From Parvibaculum sp. (GTDB lineage Bacteria > Pseudomonadota > Alphaproteobacteria > Parvibaculales > Parvibaculaceae), in assembly GCA_031291615.1 (NCBI GenBank), contig JARLIS010000051.1:62001-126000 (forward strand): 64,000 nucleotides of DNA, read 5' to 3'. Every line of letters starts with the position of its first letter. The first letter of the stretch is position 1. The notes under the pieces are model-generated. The model saw only the letters and a list, made by a program, of their open reading frames with translations. It was not told the origin of the DNA and searched no databases. Shown one piece after another: positions 42,010 through 52,270 of this stretch. The translations under genes and the position numbers were made by a program.

Positions 42010-43712
42010 CCCAGAACGCCATCCCTTCGTCGCCCGTGGCGACGACGCTGCCGGAACGCCGCGGCATCCCGGCCTCCGCGCCGCAAAGGATCGGTCACAT
42101 CGTTTCCGTGTCCGGTTCCCAGGCGATAGCCGTTCTCGACCGGCCGGTGGGCGACGTCAAATCGTCGCGCGATCCGCGCATCCAGATCGGCGCCTTGATG
42201 AAGATCACGACGCCGAATTCATCGGTGGTGGGTCTTATCAGCGCCGTCAGCTCGCCGACGCCGACGATGGAAGCGGGCAGTCCCGAAATCGGCCTCATCG
42301 AAATCAATCTCGCCGGCGAACTCGTCATCGACCCGACGACGAAGCGGCTCGCTTTCCGGCGCGGCGTCGCCTGTCTGCCGAGTCTCGGCGACCCGATCCT
42401 GTTTGCCGACAGGCACGATCTCACGCGCGTCTATGCGCAGCCCAATGTCGCGAGCATCAAAGTCGGCTCGCTCTATCAAGACGCCGCCGTGCCGGCGCGG
42501 CTTCTGATCGACGAACTTCTTTCCAAGCATTTCATCGTCGTCGGCACAACCGGTTGCGGCAAGTCTTCGGCGCTCACCTGCATCCTTCAGCGCGTTCTTT
42601 CCGAACACCATTATGCTCACATCGTGGTGCTCGACGTTCATAATGAGTATCCCGCAGCCTTCGGCGAACAGGCGGAGCTTATCGATCCGAGCAATCTGCA
42701 CTTGCCGATCTGGCTGCTTAATTTTCAGGAACTGACCGAAGCGCTCACCAGCTCCGACGCGCATCGCGATGCGGAAACGGAAATTCTCGGCGACGGCGTC
42801 GTCAACGCCAAACGCCGTTTCCTCGACGCGTCCACCGTGCGCAGCACCACTCTCGCGCGGCGCACTTCCGAAAACGGCTCGGTGACGGTCGATACGCCGA
42901 CGCCTTACCGCCTGTCCGATGTCGTTGCTTACATCGACGAGCAGCTCGGCAAGCTCGATCGCACGCAGTCGACGGTTCCCTACCGCCGGCTCAAGTCACG
43001 CATCGAGACGCTGGTCAGCGATCAGCGCTACGGCTTCATGTTCGGCAGCCTGACCATTCAGGACACGATGACGGAAACGCTCGGCCGCCTCTTCCGCGTG
43101 CCGAGCGAGGGGCGACCCATCACGGTCATCAATCTTTCGACCGTTCCTTCCGAAATTCTCGACGTGGTGATTTCAGTCATCTCGCGCCTTGCCTTCGATC
43201 TCGCCGTCTGGAGCAAGGGCGGCTTGCCGATGCTCCTCGTTTGCGAGGAAGCGCATCGCTACGCACCGGCGGGTCCGGACGAGAAGTTCGCGCCGACCCG
43301 TCAGGCTCTGTCGCGCATCGCCAAGGAGGGACGCAAGTACGGGCTTTCGCTTGCGCTCGTCACGCAGCGTCCCTCGGAACTCGATCCGACCGTTCTGTCG
43401 CAATGCTCGACCGCTATCGCCATGCGCCTCTCGACCGAGAAGGATCAATCGGTCATGCGCGCCAATACGCATGACGGCGCGCTCGACCTTCTCGATTTCC
43501 TGCCGTTGCTCGGCGACCGCGAGGCGATCGCCTTCGGTCAGGGCGTGGCCATGCCGATGCGCATTCGCTTCGATGATCTCGGTGCGCAGAAAGGCACGCC
43601 GGAGAACCGCATCGTCGGTTTCTCCGAACAGTGGAAGTCGCCCAACATGGATCGCGAACAGCTCGAGGCGATTATCGCGCGCTGGCGTCTCAGCGGCCGC
43701 GAACGCGGCTAG
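42006..43712 (+). CDS. HerA/VirD4-like ATPase (DUF87)
   Basis: This ATPase of about 568 residues belongs to the HerA-FtsK superfamily. An N-terminal beta-barrel-like HAS domain (about 25-160: RIGHIVSVSGSQAIAVLDRP, ITTPNSSVVGLISAV) precedes Walker A GTTGCGKSS (180-188), a Walker B-like MLLVCEEAHRYAP near 410 and a sensor-like LALVTQRPSELDPTVLSQC. HerA proteins form hexamers that translocate DNA, often with NurA nuclease in end resection. No NurA is present. The tight coupling to a histidine kinase is unusual and points to a signal-linked role. Confidence 0.9.
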   Translation: MTQNAIPSSPVATTLPERRGIPASAPQRIGHIVSVSGSQAIAVLDRPVGDVKSSRDPRIQIGALMKITTPNSSVVGLISAVSSPTPTMEAGSPEIGLIEINLAGELVIDPTTKRLAFRRGVACLPSLGDPILFADRHDLTRVYAQPNVASIKVGSLYQDAAVPARLLIDELLSKHFIVVGTTGCGKSSALTCILQRVLSEHHYAHIVVLDVHNEYPAAFGEQAELIDPSNLHLPIWLLNFQELTEALTSSDAHRDAETEILGDGVVNAKRRFLDASTVRSTTLARRTSENGSVTVDTPTPYRLSDVVAYIDEQLGKLDRTQSTVPYRRLKSRIETLVSDQRYGFMFGSLTIQDTMTETLGRLFRVPSEGRPITVINLSTVPSEILDVVISVISRLAFDLAVWSKGGLPMLLVCEEAHRYAPAGPDEKFAPTRQALSRIAKEGRKYGLSLALVTQRPSELDPTVLSQCSTAIAMRLSTEKDQSVMRANTHDGALDLLDFLPLLGDREAIAFGQGVAMPMRIRFDDLGAQKGTPENRIVGFSEQWKSPNMDREQLEAIIARWRLSGRERG

Positions 43713-43715
43713 CCG

Positions 43716-45110
43716 TCACCGCGGGGTGACGGAGCCTCCATCGGCAACGGTCGTCAGTTCGCGAAGGGCGGCGAAGTGCGCCTCGCGCACGGGCGGATTG
43801 AAGAGCGACCAGGGCTCGGCGGCGGCGAGCTTCGGCCGGGCTTCGGCGGCGAGCTGCTTGAAAGCGCCATATTCCGCGCGGGCTTCCTCGAACTTGCCCT
43901 GCGAGGCGGCCGTCTCGATGCGCCGCAGCGCCAGCACCATGTCCGATATGTGAGCGCGCGCCGTGCGGCGTTCCTCGATGCCGCCTTTCACGGTGCGGTC
44001 CTTCCGCTCCGGAAACTGCTCCTGAAGCTCGCGCAGTTCCGTGCCGATCGTATCGACGGCGAGCGAGATGACGGTCATGTTCTTTTCCGGCAGGGAAATG
44101 TCGAACGTGCTCGAAAAATTCGCGATCTCGTCCAGCTCCGCATCGATGCTGTCGGCCTGCATGGGCTCTTCGCCGTCGCCGACGGCATTCAGATAGGCCA
44201 CGAGGGCGCGGCGGTCCTGGGCGTTCAGCTTCAGGTCGAAGGTCTTGTCGAAATAGCCGACCACCTGATCGTAGGTGTCGTAGCGCCCATCGTGGAAATA
44301 GGGCGCGTTGAAGTTGGCGTTGAGAAGCGTCGGCGTCTTGAAGAGGCCGGTGCCGACGTCGTGCTGCTTGTGATCGACGAAGGCGCCGGACGGTATGTGG
44401 CAGCCGGAGCAGCTCATGCCGGGATCGTGCGGAAAGGGCTTGTTGAACAGCGCCTGTCCGCGCAGTTCCTCGGCCGTCGCCTTGCCCTTGAGGCGGCCGT
44501 CGGGACTTATGCGGGGGTTCGGCAGGAAGTCGATGTCCTGGATGTAGGCGACGAGGCCGTCGAGGATTTCGGGCGTGGGTTCGGCGCCGGCGAATTCGTT
44601 GACGACGACGTTGCGCACGAAATCGCGCAGCGAGGCGAGGCGGCCGTCATGGCCATAGGGCGCGAGGAAGCGCGCGCCGCGCAGGCTCGGCGGCGTTAGA
44701 GGATCAAGGACGCCGTTGTCGGCCTTGGGATTGAAGAGAGGGCCCGTCGTGTCGAAATTGCCGTGGCGCGTCGACATGCCGGGGACGAAGAGTTTTGCGT
44801 TGCCCGCGCCGTTGATGTGGCAGCTCTCGCAGCTCATGCCGGCCTGACGAGCGGGCCCGCCGAAAATGCCGGGCGAGGAAAAGGCCATGTCGCCGAGATT
44901 GACGAGATAGGAATGTTTCCCGCCGTTCACGTCGGAGCGGAAGAGTTCGCGCGGTTGCAAGCCCACATCTTCGCCGAGCTCGGTGTCGGCCGGCAGGATG
45001 CCTTCCGTTCCCTTGATCGGGAAGGACCAGGCATGGCTCGCGGCGAGCAGTGCGCCGGCCGCGAATGCGATTGCGAATGTGCTCCGAACGAACCCCGACC
45101 CCGCGCGCAT
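43716..45110 (-). CDS. Di-haem cytochrome c peroxidase-like protein
   Basis: This 464-residue periplasmic protein has a signal peptide ending near AWS and two c-type haem motifs, CESCH (Cys94, Cys97, His98) and CSGCH (Cys234, Cys237, His238). The two-domain layout with the GHDGRLASLRDFV and YFHDGRYDTYDQVV segments matches the CCP/MauG family (PF03150). Beyond residue 320 there is a further helical region of about 140 residues that bacterial CCPs lack. It ends three bases from the convergent herA-like gene. It is translated after the imelysin gene with only a 2-base gap. It may oxidise metal ions or peroxide. Confidence 0.85.
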   Translation of the reverse strand: MRAGSGFVRSTFAIAFAAGALLAASHAWSFPIKGTEGILPADTELGEDVGLQPRELFRSDVNGGKHSYLVNLGDMAFSSPGIFGGPARQAGMSCESCHINGAGNAKLFVPGMSTRHGNFDTTGPLFNPKADNGVLDPLTPPSLRGARFLAPYGHDGRLASLRDFVRNVVVNEFAGAEPTPEILDGLVAYIQDIDFLPNPRISPDGRLKGKATAEELRGQALFNKPFPHDPGMSCSGCHIPSGAFVDHKQHDVGTGLFKTPTLLNANFNAPYFHDGRYDTYDQVVGYFDKTFDLKLNAQDRRALVAYLNAVGDGEEPMQADSIDAELDEIANFSSTFDISLPEKNMTVISLAVDTIGTELRELQEQFPERKDRTVKGGIEERRTARAHISDMVLALRRIETAASQGKFEEARAEYGAFKQLAAEARPKLAAAEPWSLFNPPVREAHFAALRELTTVADGGSVTPR

Positions 45111-45112
45111 TC

Positions 45113-45961
45113 TTACTCTCCGAGTTTCGGCTTTTCGAGGCCGAGCTTCCCGGCCGCTTCCTGAAGATCGACGGCGAGGTTTTCGCTCGTCTTGCGCAGC
45201 AGGGCGACATCGACGCTCTTCAGGTCGGGCGCCTTCTTGAGCATGGCTTCGATGACGTGGATTTCGTCGTCGGCCTTCTGGCCGAGCGCATTGTCCTTGG
45301 CGCGGAGCGGCTGTTCGAAAACGACGTCATAGGCGACATGGATGCCGTGGATATTGTTGCGCATGTCGGCGAGCGAATTGCCGCTGTAAGGCGACTCGCC
45401 GCCCTTGGACTTGTTCTCGCCGATCTCATAGGCGAGGCCCGCCGTGCCGTTGAGGATGCCTTGCGCGGTGAACTGATAGGCGGGATCGCCGACCTTCTTG
45501 TCGAAGGCGCGGATATTCGCCACGAGTTCGTCGACCGCGGGCTTGATGTCCTTGACGTTGCCCGCAAAAAGCGCGGCCTCGATGCCGTGGAAGCCTTTCT
45601 TCGCGTCCGGCCAGACGTCGATCGATTCATCGAGATCGGGGAAGAATTCGCCGGTGATGACTTCGATGCTTTCCCAGCCGACGCGCGCGTCGATCCAGGC
45701 CTTCTGCGCCGCTTTGGCGTCGCCCGCATCGACCGCCTTTTGCATCGTCTCGGCGCCTTTCAGCGTGTTGCCTATGGCTTCGACGACGAAGGGCTTGAAG
45801 GCCTTGACGCCGTCGGCGAGATCGTCGGCCTTTGCCTGCCCGATCGAAAGCGCCCATACCGTACCCAGAAGGAGAGCGGCGAGGGCCATCGAATTGATCG
45901 CCCGCCTTTTCAACGCAGCGTCGCCGCCGACCGCCTGAATGCCATCGCGCATATTTACCAT
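45113..45961 (-). CDS. Imelysin/EfeO-like M75 family protein
   Basis: This 282-residue exported protein has a signal peptide ending near QAKA and the helical imelysin/EfeO fold (M75 superfamily), including the metal-site motif GFHGIEAALF (G-x-H-x-x-E). EfeO-type proteins bind ferrous iron in the periplasm. It is the first gene of a two-gene unit with a di-haem peroxidase-like protein, reminiscent of EfeO-EfeB pairs in which a haem enzyme handles the iron. The ATG at 45961 is chosen; a Met three codons in is also possible. Substrate metal is inferred. Confidence 0.83.
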   Translation of the reverse strand: MVNMRDGIQAVGGDAALKRRAINSMALAALLLGTVWALSIGQAKADDLADGVKAFKPFVVEAIGNTLKGAETMQKAVDAGDAKAAQKAWIDARVGWESIEVITGEFFPDLDESIDVWPDAKKGFHGIEAALFAGNVKDIKPAVDELVANIRAFDKKVGDPAYQFTAQGILNGTAGLAYEIGENKSKGGESPYSGNSLADMRNNIHGIHVAYDVVFEQPLRAKDNALGQKADDEIHVIEAMLKKAPDLKSVDVALLRKTSENLAVDLQEAAGKLGLEKPKLGE

Positions 45962-46141
45962 CCGATAATGCGAATTAATCTTAGGTTTGCTTTCTAGCGC
46001 GTTTGAGGGGTTCCGGCAACAGGAATGCGAATCAATTGCATAATGTCGGCGGAGCGTTCCGCTGCTCTGTCACAAGCTTGCTTCTCCATGCGTCTTCCGA
46101 CGCAAAGGCCTTGCCGGAAGGCCGGTCAGAGGAGAGATGCA
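45962..46141. promoter_or_regulatory. Divergent promoter region of the imelysin unit and the ahpD-like gene
   Basis: This 180-base AT-richer gap between two divergent genes should hold both promoters. TGCGAATCAATTGCA (46026-46040) is an imperfect dyad of the general form of iron-regulator boxes, but it is not close enough to a named Fur, Irr or RirA consensus for me to call it. Confidence 0.3.
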
Positions 46142-46666
46142 ATGACGAACCAGACATTGAAATCGGAACATGGAAAAGCGGATGCGGGCGAGGCCGAGCG
46201 CGGCTTTCGCCGCCTCAATTACACTGTGGCCTCGCCCAAGGCGCTGGCGGCCATGATGAAACTCAGCGGCCATGCGCATCTGGCCGGACTCGATCCGGTG
46301 CTTCTCGAACTGGTCAGCCTTCGCGCCTCGCAGATCAACGGCTGCGGCTTTTGTCTCGACATGCATACGAAGGAGCTGCGGGCCAAGGGCGTCGGCGAGC
46401 AAAAGCTCTATCTGCTCGCAATTTGGCGCGAAGCGCGCTGGCTCTATACGCCGTGCGAACAGGCGGCGCTTGCCTGGACGGAAGCGCTGACGAAGCTCGG
46501 CGAACATGGCGTGCCGGATGATGTCTATGACGCCGCGCGGGCCGCGTTTTCCGAAGCCGAGCTTGCCGATCTCACCATCGCCGTCATCGCCATCAACGGC
46601 TGGAACCGCCTCAGCATCGCATTCGGCGCCATTGCCGGGCATTACGAGGTTGGCAGTCTCGGATAG
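46142..46666 (+). CDS. AhpD-like carboxymuconolactone decarboxylase family protein
   Basis: This 174-residue protein belongs to the AhpD/CMD superfamily. It carries LELVSLRASQINGCGFCLDMHT, with redox-active Cys68 and Cys71 and His75 (C-x-x-C-x-x-x-H) typical of alkylhydroperoxidase AhpD. The frame is open from 46025, but the ATG at 46142 has a GAGGAGA ribosome site at the right distance and gives the normal family length. Its position, divergent from an imelysin/peroxidase pair, suggests peroxide or redox stress defence. No AhpC partner is nearby. Confidence 0.88.
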   Translation: MTNQTLKSEHGKADAGEAERGFRRLNYTVASPKALAAMMKLSGHAHLAGLDPVLLELVSLRASQINGCGFCLDMHTKELRAKGVGEQKLYLLAIWREARWLYTPCEQAALAWTEALTKLGEHGVPDDVYDAARAAFSEAELADLTIAVIAINGWNRLSIAFGAIAGHYEVGSLG

Positions 46667-46669
46667 GCG

Positions 46670-46735
46670 TTGCCCGGTACACGGGCAATATCCCCCGGGG
46701 TGAAGGGGCGCTTGGCGGCTATTTGCGCAAGCGCC
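46670..46735 (+). repeat. Two inverted repeats between the ahpD-like gene and the liv operon
   Basis: TTGCCCG (46670-46676) pairs with CGGGCAA (46682-46688), five bases after the stop, and GGCGCTTG (46707-46714) pairs with CAAGCGCC (46728-46735). The first could be a weak terminator, though no T-run follows. The second may be a regulatory dyad for the liv operon. Confidence 0.4.
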
Positions 46736-46815
46736 TCAATCACTTGTCCTGTCCGCCATTGAATGGCAGTGTTCCCCGCGGAGTTTGATTGCCGATGGGG
46801 GCCCGGCAGGGCGGC

Positions 46816-47730
46816 ATGGAATATTTTCTACAGCAGCTTATCAACGGGGTGACGCTCGGCGCCACCTACGGGCTCATCGCGATCGGCTACACGATGGTCT
46901 ACGGGATCATCGGCATGATCAATTTCGCCCATGGCGACATCTACATGGTCGGCGCCTTCATCTCGCTGGTGGGGTTCCTGCTGCTCGGTTTCTTCGGCAT
47001 CACCTATGTGCCGCTCGCCTGCCTGCTGGTTCTCGTCTTCGCGATGGTCTTCACGGCAGTCTATGGCTGGGCGGTCGAGCGGCTCGCCTATCGCCCGCTT
47101 CGCGGCTCGCAGCGGCTCGCGCCGCTCATCTCGGCCATCGGCGTCTCGATCGTATTGCAGAACTTCGTCCAGCTTTCACAAGGCGCGCGGGTGAAGCCCT
47201 TGCAGCCGATGATCAATGGCGGGATCACGCTGGTCCCGGATGCCGATTTTCCGGTCACCATTTCCTACATCAAGATCATGATCATCGTGACGACCGTGGT
47301 ACTGATGGCGGGCTTCACGCTCATCATCAAATATACCTCGCTCGGCCGGGCGCAGCGGGCGGCCGAGCAGGACATGACCATGGCCTCGCTGCTCGGTGTC
47401 AATGTCGACCGGACGATTTCGGCGACCTTCGTCATCGGCGCGATGCTTGCCGCCGTCGCCGGGCTGATGGTCACGCTCTATTACGGCGTCGTCGATTTCT
47501 ACATCGGCTTCATCGTCGGCATCAAAGCCTTCACGGCGGCGGTTCTCGGCGGCATCGGCTCGGTGCCAGGCGCGATGCTTGGCGGCATGCTGATCGGCCT
47601 CATCGAGGCTTTCTGGTCAGGCTATTTCAGCATCGAGTACAAAGACGTCGCTGCCTTCTCGATCCTCGTCTTCGTGCTGATCTTCCGGCCGACGGGCCTG
47701 CTCGGCAAACCCGAGATCGAGAAAGTCTGA
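46816..47730 (+). CDS. livH: Branched-chain amino acid ABC transporter permease LivH
   Basis: This inner-membrane permease of about 304 residues starts MEYFLQQLINGVTLGATYGL and IAIGYTMVYGIIGMINFAHG, the signature opening of LivH, and has about eight hydrophobic helices. It forms a heterodimer with LivM. The ATG at 46816 (AGGG upstream) gives the usual family start; in-frame TTG 46789 and ATG 46795 would add seven to nine residues. The operon livH-livM-livG-livF-DUF6867-livK is fully tandem. The substrate may be a branched-chain amino acid or another amide or urea-like compound, as Liv-type systems vary. Confidence 0.92.
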   Translation: MEYFLQQLINGVTLGATYGLIAIGYTMVYGIIGMINFAHGDIYMVGAFISLVGFLLLGFFGITYVPLACLLVLVFAMVFTAVYGWAVERLAYRPLRGSQRLAPLISAIGVSIVLQNFVQLSQGARVKPLQPMINGGITLVPDADFPVTISYIKIMIIVTTVVLMAGFTLIIKYTSLGRAQRAAEQDMTMASLLGVNVDRTISATFVIGAMLAAVAGLMVTLYYGVVDFYIGFIVGIKAFTAAVLGGIGSVPGAMLGGMLIGLIEAFWSGYFSIEYKDVAAFSILVFVLIFRPTGLLGKPEIEKV

Positions 47731-47733
47731 GGC

Positions 47734-49064
<1,331 letters not shown>

Positions 49065-49068
<4 letters not shown>

Positions 49069-49910
49069 GCGCCGCATCGCCGCTTCTCACCGTCGAACAT
49101 CTGACGATCCGCTTTGGCGGCCTCGTCGCCATCGACGATCTGTCGTTTTCCGCGCGCTCGCGGGAGATTACCGCGCTCATCGGGCCTAACGGCGCGGGCA
49201 AGACCACCGTCTTCAACTGCATCACCGGCTTTTACAGTCCGGAGGTCGGGCGCATCGCGCTTCGCCGCGAGGATGGGCGCGAATTTTTTCTGGAACGCAT
49301 GGATGGCTTTCGCATCGCGCGGGATGCGGGCGTCGTGCGCACCTTCCAGAACATCCGGCTGTTTCCGGGCATGAGCGTCGCCGAAAACCTGATGGTGGCG
49401 CAGCATGTCGCGCTGATGCGCGCCTCGTTCTTTTCAGTGGCGGGCTTTCTCCGTCTCAAATCATATCTCGATGCGGAGCGGCAGGCGGTCGAGCGCGCCC
49501 GCTACTGGCTCGACAAGACCGGCCTTCTCGCCGACGCGGACAAGCTTGCGGGCAGTCTTCCCTATGGTGCGCAGCGGCGGCTCGAAATCGCGCGCGCCAT
49601 GTGCGCGAACCCCGCGCTTCTTTGCCTCGACGAACCGGCGGCTGGGCTCAATCCGCGCGAGAGCAATGCGCTCAATGCGCTTCTGACCGACATTCGCGAC
49701 GAGCATGGCATCGGCATTCTCCTCATCGAACACGACATGAGCGTCGTGATGCAAATTTCAGATCGCGTCGTCGTTCTCGAACAGGGGCGCAGCATCGCGC
49801 AAGGCACGCCCGTCGAAGTGCGCGCTAATCCGGAAGTCATACGCGCCTATCTCGGCGTCGAGGACGAGGCGGCCGTGGCGTCGGTCATCGGCCAGGGGAG
49901 CGCGCATTGA
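49065..49910 (+). CDS. livG: Branched-chain amino acid ABC transporter ATPase LivG
   Basis: This 281-residue ATPase has Walker A GPNGAGKTTVFN, the Q-loop-adjacent RTFQNIRLFPGMSV, signature LPYGAQRRLEIARAM, Walker B LLCLDEPAAGLNP and the IEHDMSVVMQISDRVVVLEQG segment typical of LivG. It uses a GTG start at 49065 overlapping the livM stop, and works with LivF. Confidence 0.94.
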
Positions 49911-50641
49911 TGCTCAGCATTCGCGGGCTCCATTCCGGCTATGGCCGCATCGAGGCGCTGCACGGGCTCGACTTCGATGTGGCGGAAGGCGAGATCGTTT
50001 CGCTGATCGGTGCCAATGGCGCGGGCAAGACGACGCTGCTGATGACGATCTGCGGCCGCCCGCAGGCGAGCGCCGGGCGGATATTCTTCGAAGGCCGCGA
50101 CATCACGACCATGAAGACCTTCGAGATCGCCGCGCTCGGCATCGCGCATTCGCCGGAAGGGCGGCGCATTTTTCCGCGCATGAGCGTCTTCGAGAATTTG
50201 CAGATGGGCGCGATCGTCTCAAAGCCCGCTTATTTCGCCGAAGACCTCGACCGCGTGCTGGCGCTCTTCCCGCGCCTTAGAGAGCGTCTCGACCAGCGTG
50301 GCGGTACGCTGTCGGGCGGCGAACAGCAGATGCTCGCCATTGCGCGCGCGATGATGAGCCGGCCGAAGCTGCTGCTTCTCGACGAGCCCTCGCTCGGACT
50401 TGCGCCGCTCATCGTCAAACAATTGTTTGAAAACATCGCCGAGATCAATCGCAGCCAGAAGACCACGATCCTGCTGGTCGAGCAGAACGCCTTCCAGGCG
50501 CTCAAGCTCGCGCATCGCGCCCATATCATGGTCAACGGCTGGATCGAGCTTTCGGGCGCGGGGAGCGACCTTCTCAACGATCCGGCGGTCAGGGCCGCCT
50601 ATCTCGAAGGCGTCCGCCCGAGGACGGAGGTGGGACCGTGA
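49910..50641 (+). CDS. livF: Branched-chain amino acid ABC transporter ATPase LivF
   Basis: This ATPase of about 243 residues has GANGAGKTTLLMTICG (Walker A), AHSPEGRRIFPRMSVFENL, the signature LSGGEQQMLAIARAM, LLLLDEPSLGLAP (Walker B) and LVEQNAFQALKLAHRAHIMVNG. The ATG at 49910 shares its A with the livG stop; a TTG at 49907 is in frame. It overlaps the next small gene by four bases. Confidence 0.94.
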   Translation: MLSIRGLHSGYGRIEALHGLDFDVAEGEIVSLIGANGAGKTTLLMTICGRPQASAGRIFFEGRDITTMKTFEIAALGIAHSPEGRRIFPRMSVFENLQMGAIVSKPAYFAEDLDRVLALFPRLRERLDQRGGTLSGGEQQMLAIARAMMSRPKLLLLDEPSLGLAPLIVKQLFENIAEINRSQKTTILLVEQNAFQALKLAHRAHIMVNGWIELSGAGSDLLNDPAVRAAYLEGVRPRTEVGP

Positions 50642-50991
50642 GCGACTATGTTCTCATCATGGGCACGCAGCCCCTCGTTTCCCTCGGCATCACGCTGGTC
50701 CTCGGGGGCGGCTGCGCCTGGATGACGGGCCGGGCGCTGGCCCAGAGCTGGCGGCCCGACTGGCAGATCGCCGTCTATTGCCTGCTGCTCGGCGTCGCCG
50801 ACAGGTTTCTCGTCTTTGCGCTTTATCAGGGCGATCTCCTGTCGCCGACCGGCTATCTTGCCGATGTGCTGCTCTTCATGCTGATCGCGGTTGCCGCTTT
50901 CAGGCTTGTGCGGGCGCGGCGGATGGTTCGCCAATATCCCTGGCTTTATGTCCGCCACGGGCTCATGGGATGGCGGGAAAGGCCTCGCTGA
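50638..50991 (+). CDS. Small DUF6867-type membrane protein of the liv operon
   Basis: This 117-residue protein has about three hydrophobic segments (LVSLGITLVLGGGCAWMTG, QIAVYCLLLGVADRFLVFAL, LADVLLFMLIAVAAFRLV) and a basic C-terminus RRMVRQYPWLYVRHGLMGWR. It matches the DUF6867 pattern seen in alphaproteobacterial Liv operons. GTG 50638 overlaps the livF stop. Its role is unknown; an accessory or assembly factor for the LivHM permease is likely. Confidence 0.75.
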   Translation: MSDYVLIMGTQPLVSLGITLVLGGGCAWMTGRALAQSWRPDWQIAVYCLLLGVADRFLVFALYQGDLLSPTGYLADVLLFMLIAVAAFRLVRARRMVRQYPWLYVRHGLMGWRERPR

Positions 50992-51080
50992 AGCCCTTCC
51001 GGGCCCATGGACCAATTGTCATTTCCGCTTTTGCCGTCGTTGCGGCTATGCTGCGCGCTGATATTTTTCGGGGGATTTCC

Positions 51081-52187
51081 ATGAAAAGATCGATCCTTGC
51101 CGTCATGGTCGCACTGACCGTCGGCCTCATTGCCTGTTCCAAGGAAAAGACGGGCATCGTCATCGGCGTCGCGGGCCCCATGACCGGCAGCGAGGCCGTG
51201 TTCGGCGAGCAGTTCGTGCATGGCGCGAAGAAGGCCGTTGCCGATATCAACGCCAAGGGTGGCGTGCTCGGCAAGCAGCTCGAACTGGTGATGGGCGACG
51301 ATGCCTGCGATCCGAAGCAGGCGGTCAGCGTCGCCAACGACATGGCCTCCAAGGGCGCGGTATTCGTCGCCGGGCATTATTGCTCGGGCTCGTCCATTCC
51401 GGCTTCCGACGTCTATGCGGAATCGAACATCGTTCAGATCTCGCCCGCTTCGACCAATCCCGATTTCACCGAACGGAAACTCCCCAACGTGTTCCGCGTT
51501 TGCGGCCGCGACGACGCGCAGGGGCCGACGGCGGCGGAATATGTGTCGGCGCATTTCGCGGGCAAGCGCATCGCCGTGGTCGACGACAAATCGACTTACG
51601 GCAAGGGGCTCGCCGATCAGTTCGCCAAGGCGCTGAACGCCAAGGGCACGCAGGAAGTGCTGCATGAATCGATTTCGGCCGGCGAAAAAGATTACAGCCC
51701 GCTCGTCGCGAAGCTGAAGCAGGCCAAGGCCGACGTCGTCTATTTCGGCGGATACAAGACAGAGGGCGGCCTCATTGTCCGGCAGATGCGCGAGCAGGGT
51801 CTTGCCACCGTGCTCATCGGCGGCGATGCGCTCGTCACCGATGAATTCTGGTCGATCACCGGTCCGGCGGGTGAAGGCACGCTGATGACCTTCGGACCCG
51901 ATCCGCGCCTCAACCCCGAGAATGCGGCGCTCGTCGCCTCGTTCCGCGCCGACAATTACGAGCCCGAGGCCTATACGCTCTATACCTATGCCGCCATTCA
52001 GGCCTGGGCGCAGGCAGCCGAAAAGGCCGGCACGACCGACGCCGCGAAGGTCGAGGCGGTGCTGAAGTCCGAACATTTCGACACGGTCCTCGGCAAGGTC
52101 GGCTTCGACGCCAAGGGCGACATGGATGCGCCGGGTTATGTCTTCTACGTCTGGAAGAACGGCAAATACGCCTACGCGGATAAGTAA
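51081..52187 (+). CDS. livK: Branched-chain amino acid ABC transporter substrate-binding lipoprotein LivK
   Basis: This 368-residue protein has a signal peptide with lipobox LIAC (Cys19), so the mature protein is a membrane-anchored lipoprotein. The type I periplasmic-binding fold is recognisable in IGVAGPMTGSEAVFGEQF, GHYCSGSSIPASDVYAESN, VDDKSTYGKGLADQF and YFGGYKTEGGLIVRQM. Other in-frame starts exist far upstream, but ATG 51081 gives the signal peptide. It closes the liv operon 89 bases after the small gene, followed by a GC hairpin. Confidence 0.93.
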   Translation: MKRSILAVMVALTVGLIACSKEKTGIVIGVAGPMTGSEAVFGEQFVHGAKKAVADINAKGGVLGKQLELVMGDDACDPKQAVSVANDMASKGAVFVAGHYCSGSSIPASDVYAESNIVQISPASTNPDFTERKLPNVFRVCGRDDAQGPTAAEYVSAHFAGKRIAVVDDKSTYGKGLADQFAKALNAKGTQEVLHESISAGEKDYSPLVAKLKQAKADVVYFGGYKTEGGLIVRQMREQGLATVLIGGDALVTDEFWSITGPAGEGTLMTFGPDPRLNPENAALVASFRADNYEPEAYTLYTYAAIQAWAQAAEKAGTTDAAKVEAVLKSEHFDTVLGKVGFDAKGDMDAPGYVFYVWKNGKYAYADK

Positions 52188-52207
52188 CATCGTCGTCCCG
52201 TCGCTCC

Positions 52208-52234
52208 GCCCCTTTCGCTTCGCGCGGAAGGGGC
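52208..52234 (+). other. GC-rich hairpin after livK
   Basis: An 11-bp stem with one G-T pair (52208-52218 with 52224-52234, loop TTCGC) lies 20 bases after the livK stop. No T-run follows, so it is a terminator only if assisted; an mRNA-stability role is equally possible. Confidence 0.45.
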
Positions 52235-52270
52235 AGTGCGGCGCGGGCCCAGCTTCATCGGAAAAAAGAA

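Noticed and set aside
46026..46040. Fur-like box between imelysin and ahpD-like genes
   Set aside because: The dyad TGCGAATCAATTGCA has too many mismatches to a named consensus; kept only as a low-confidence regulatory region.
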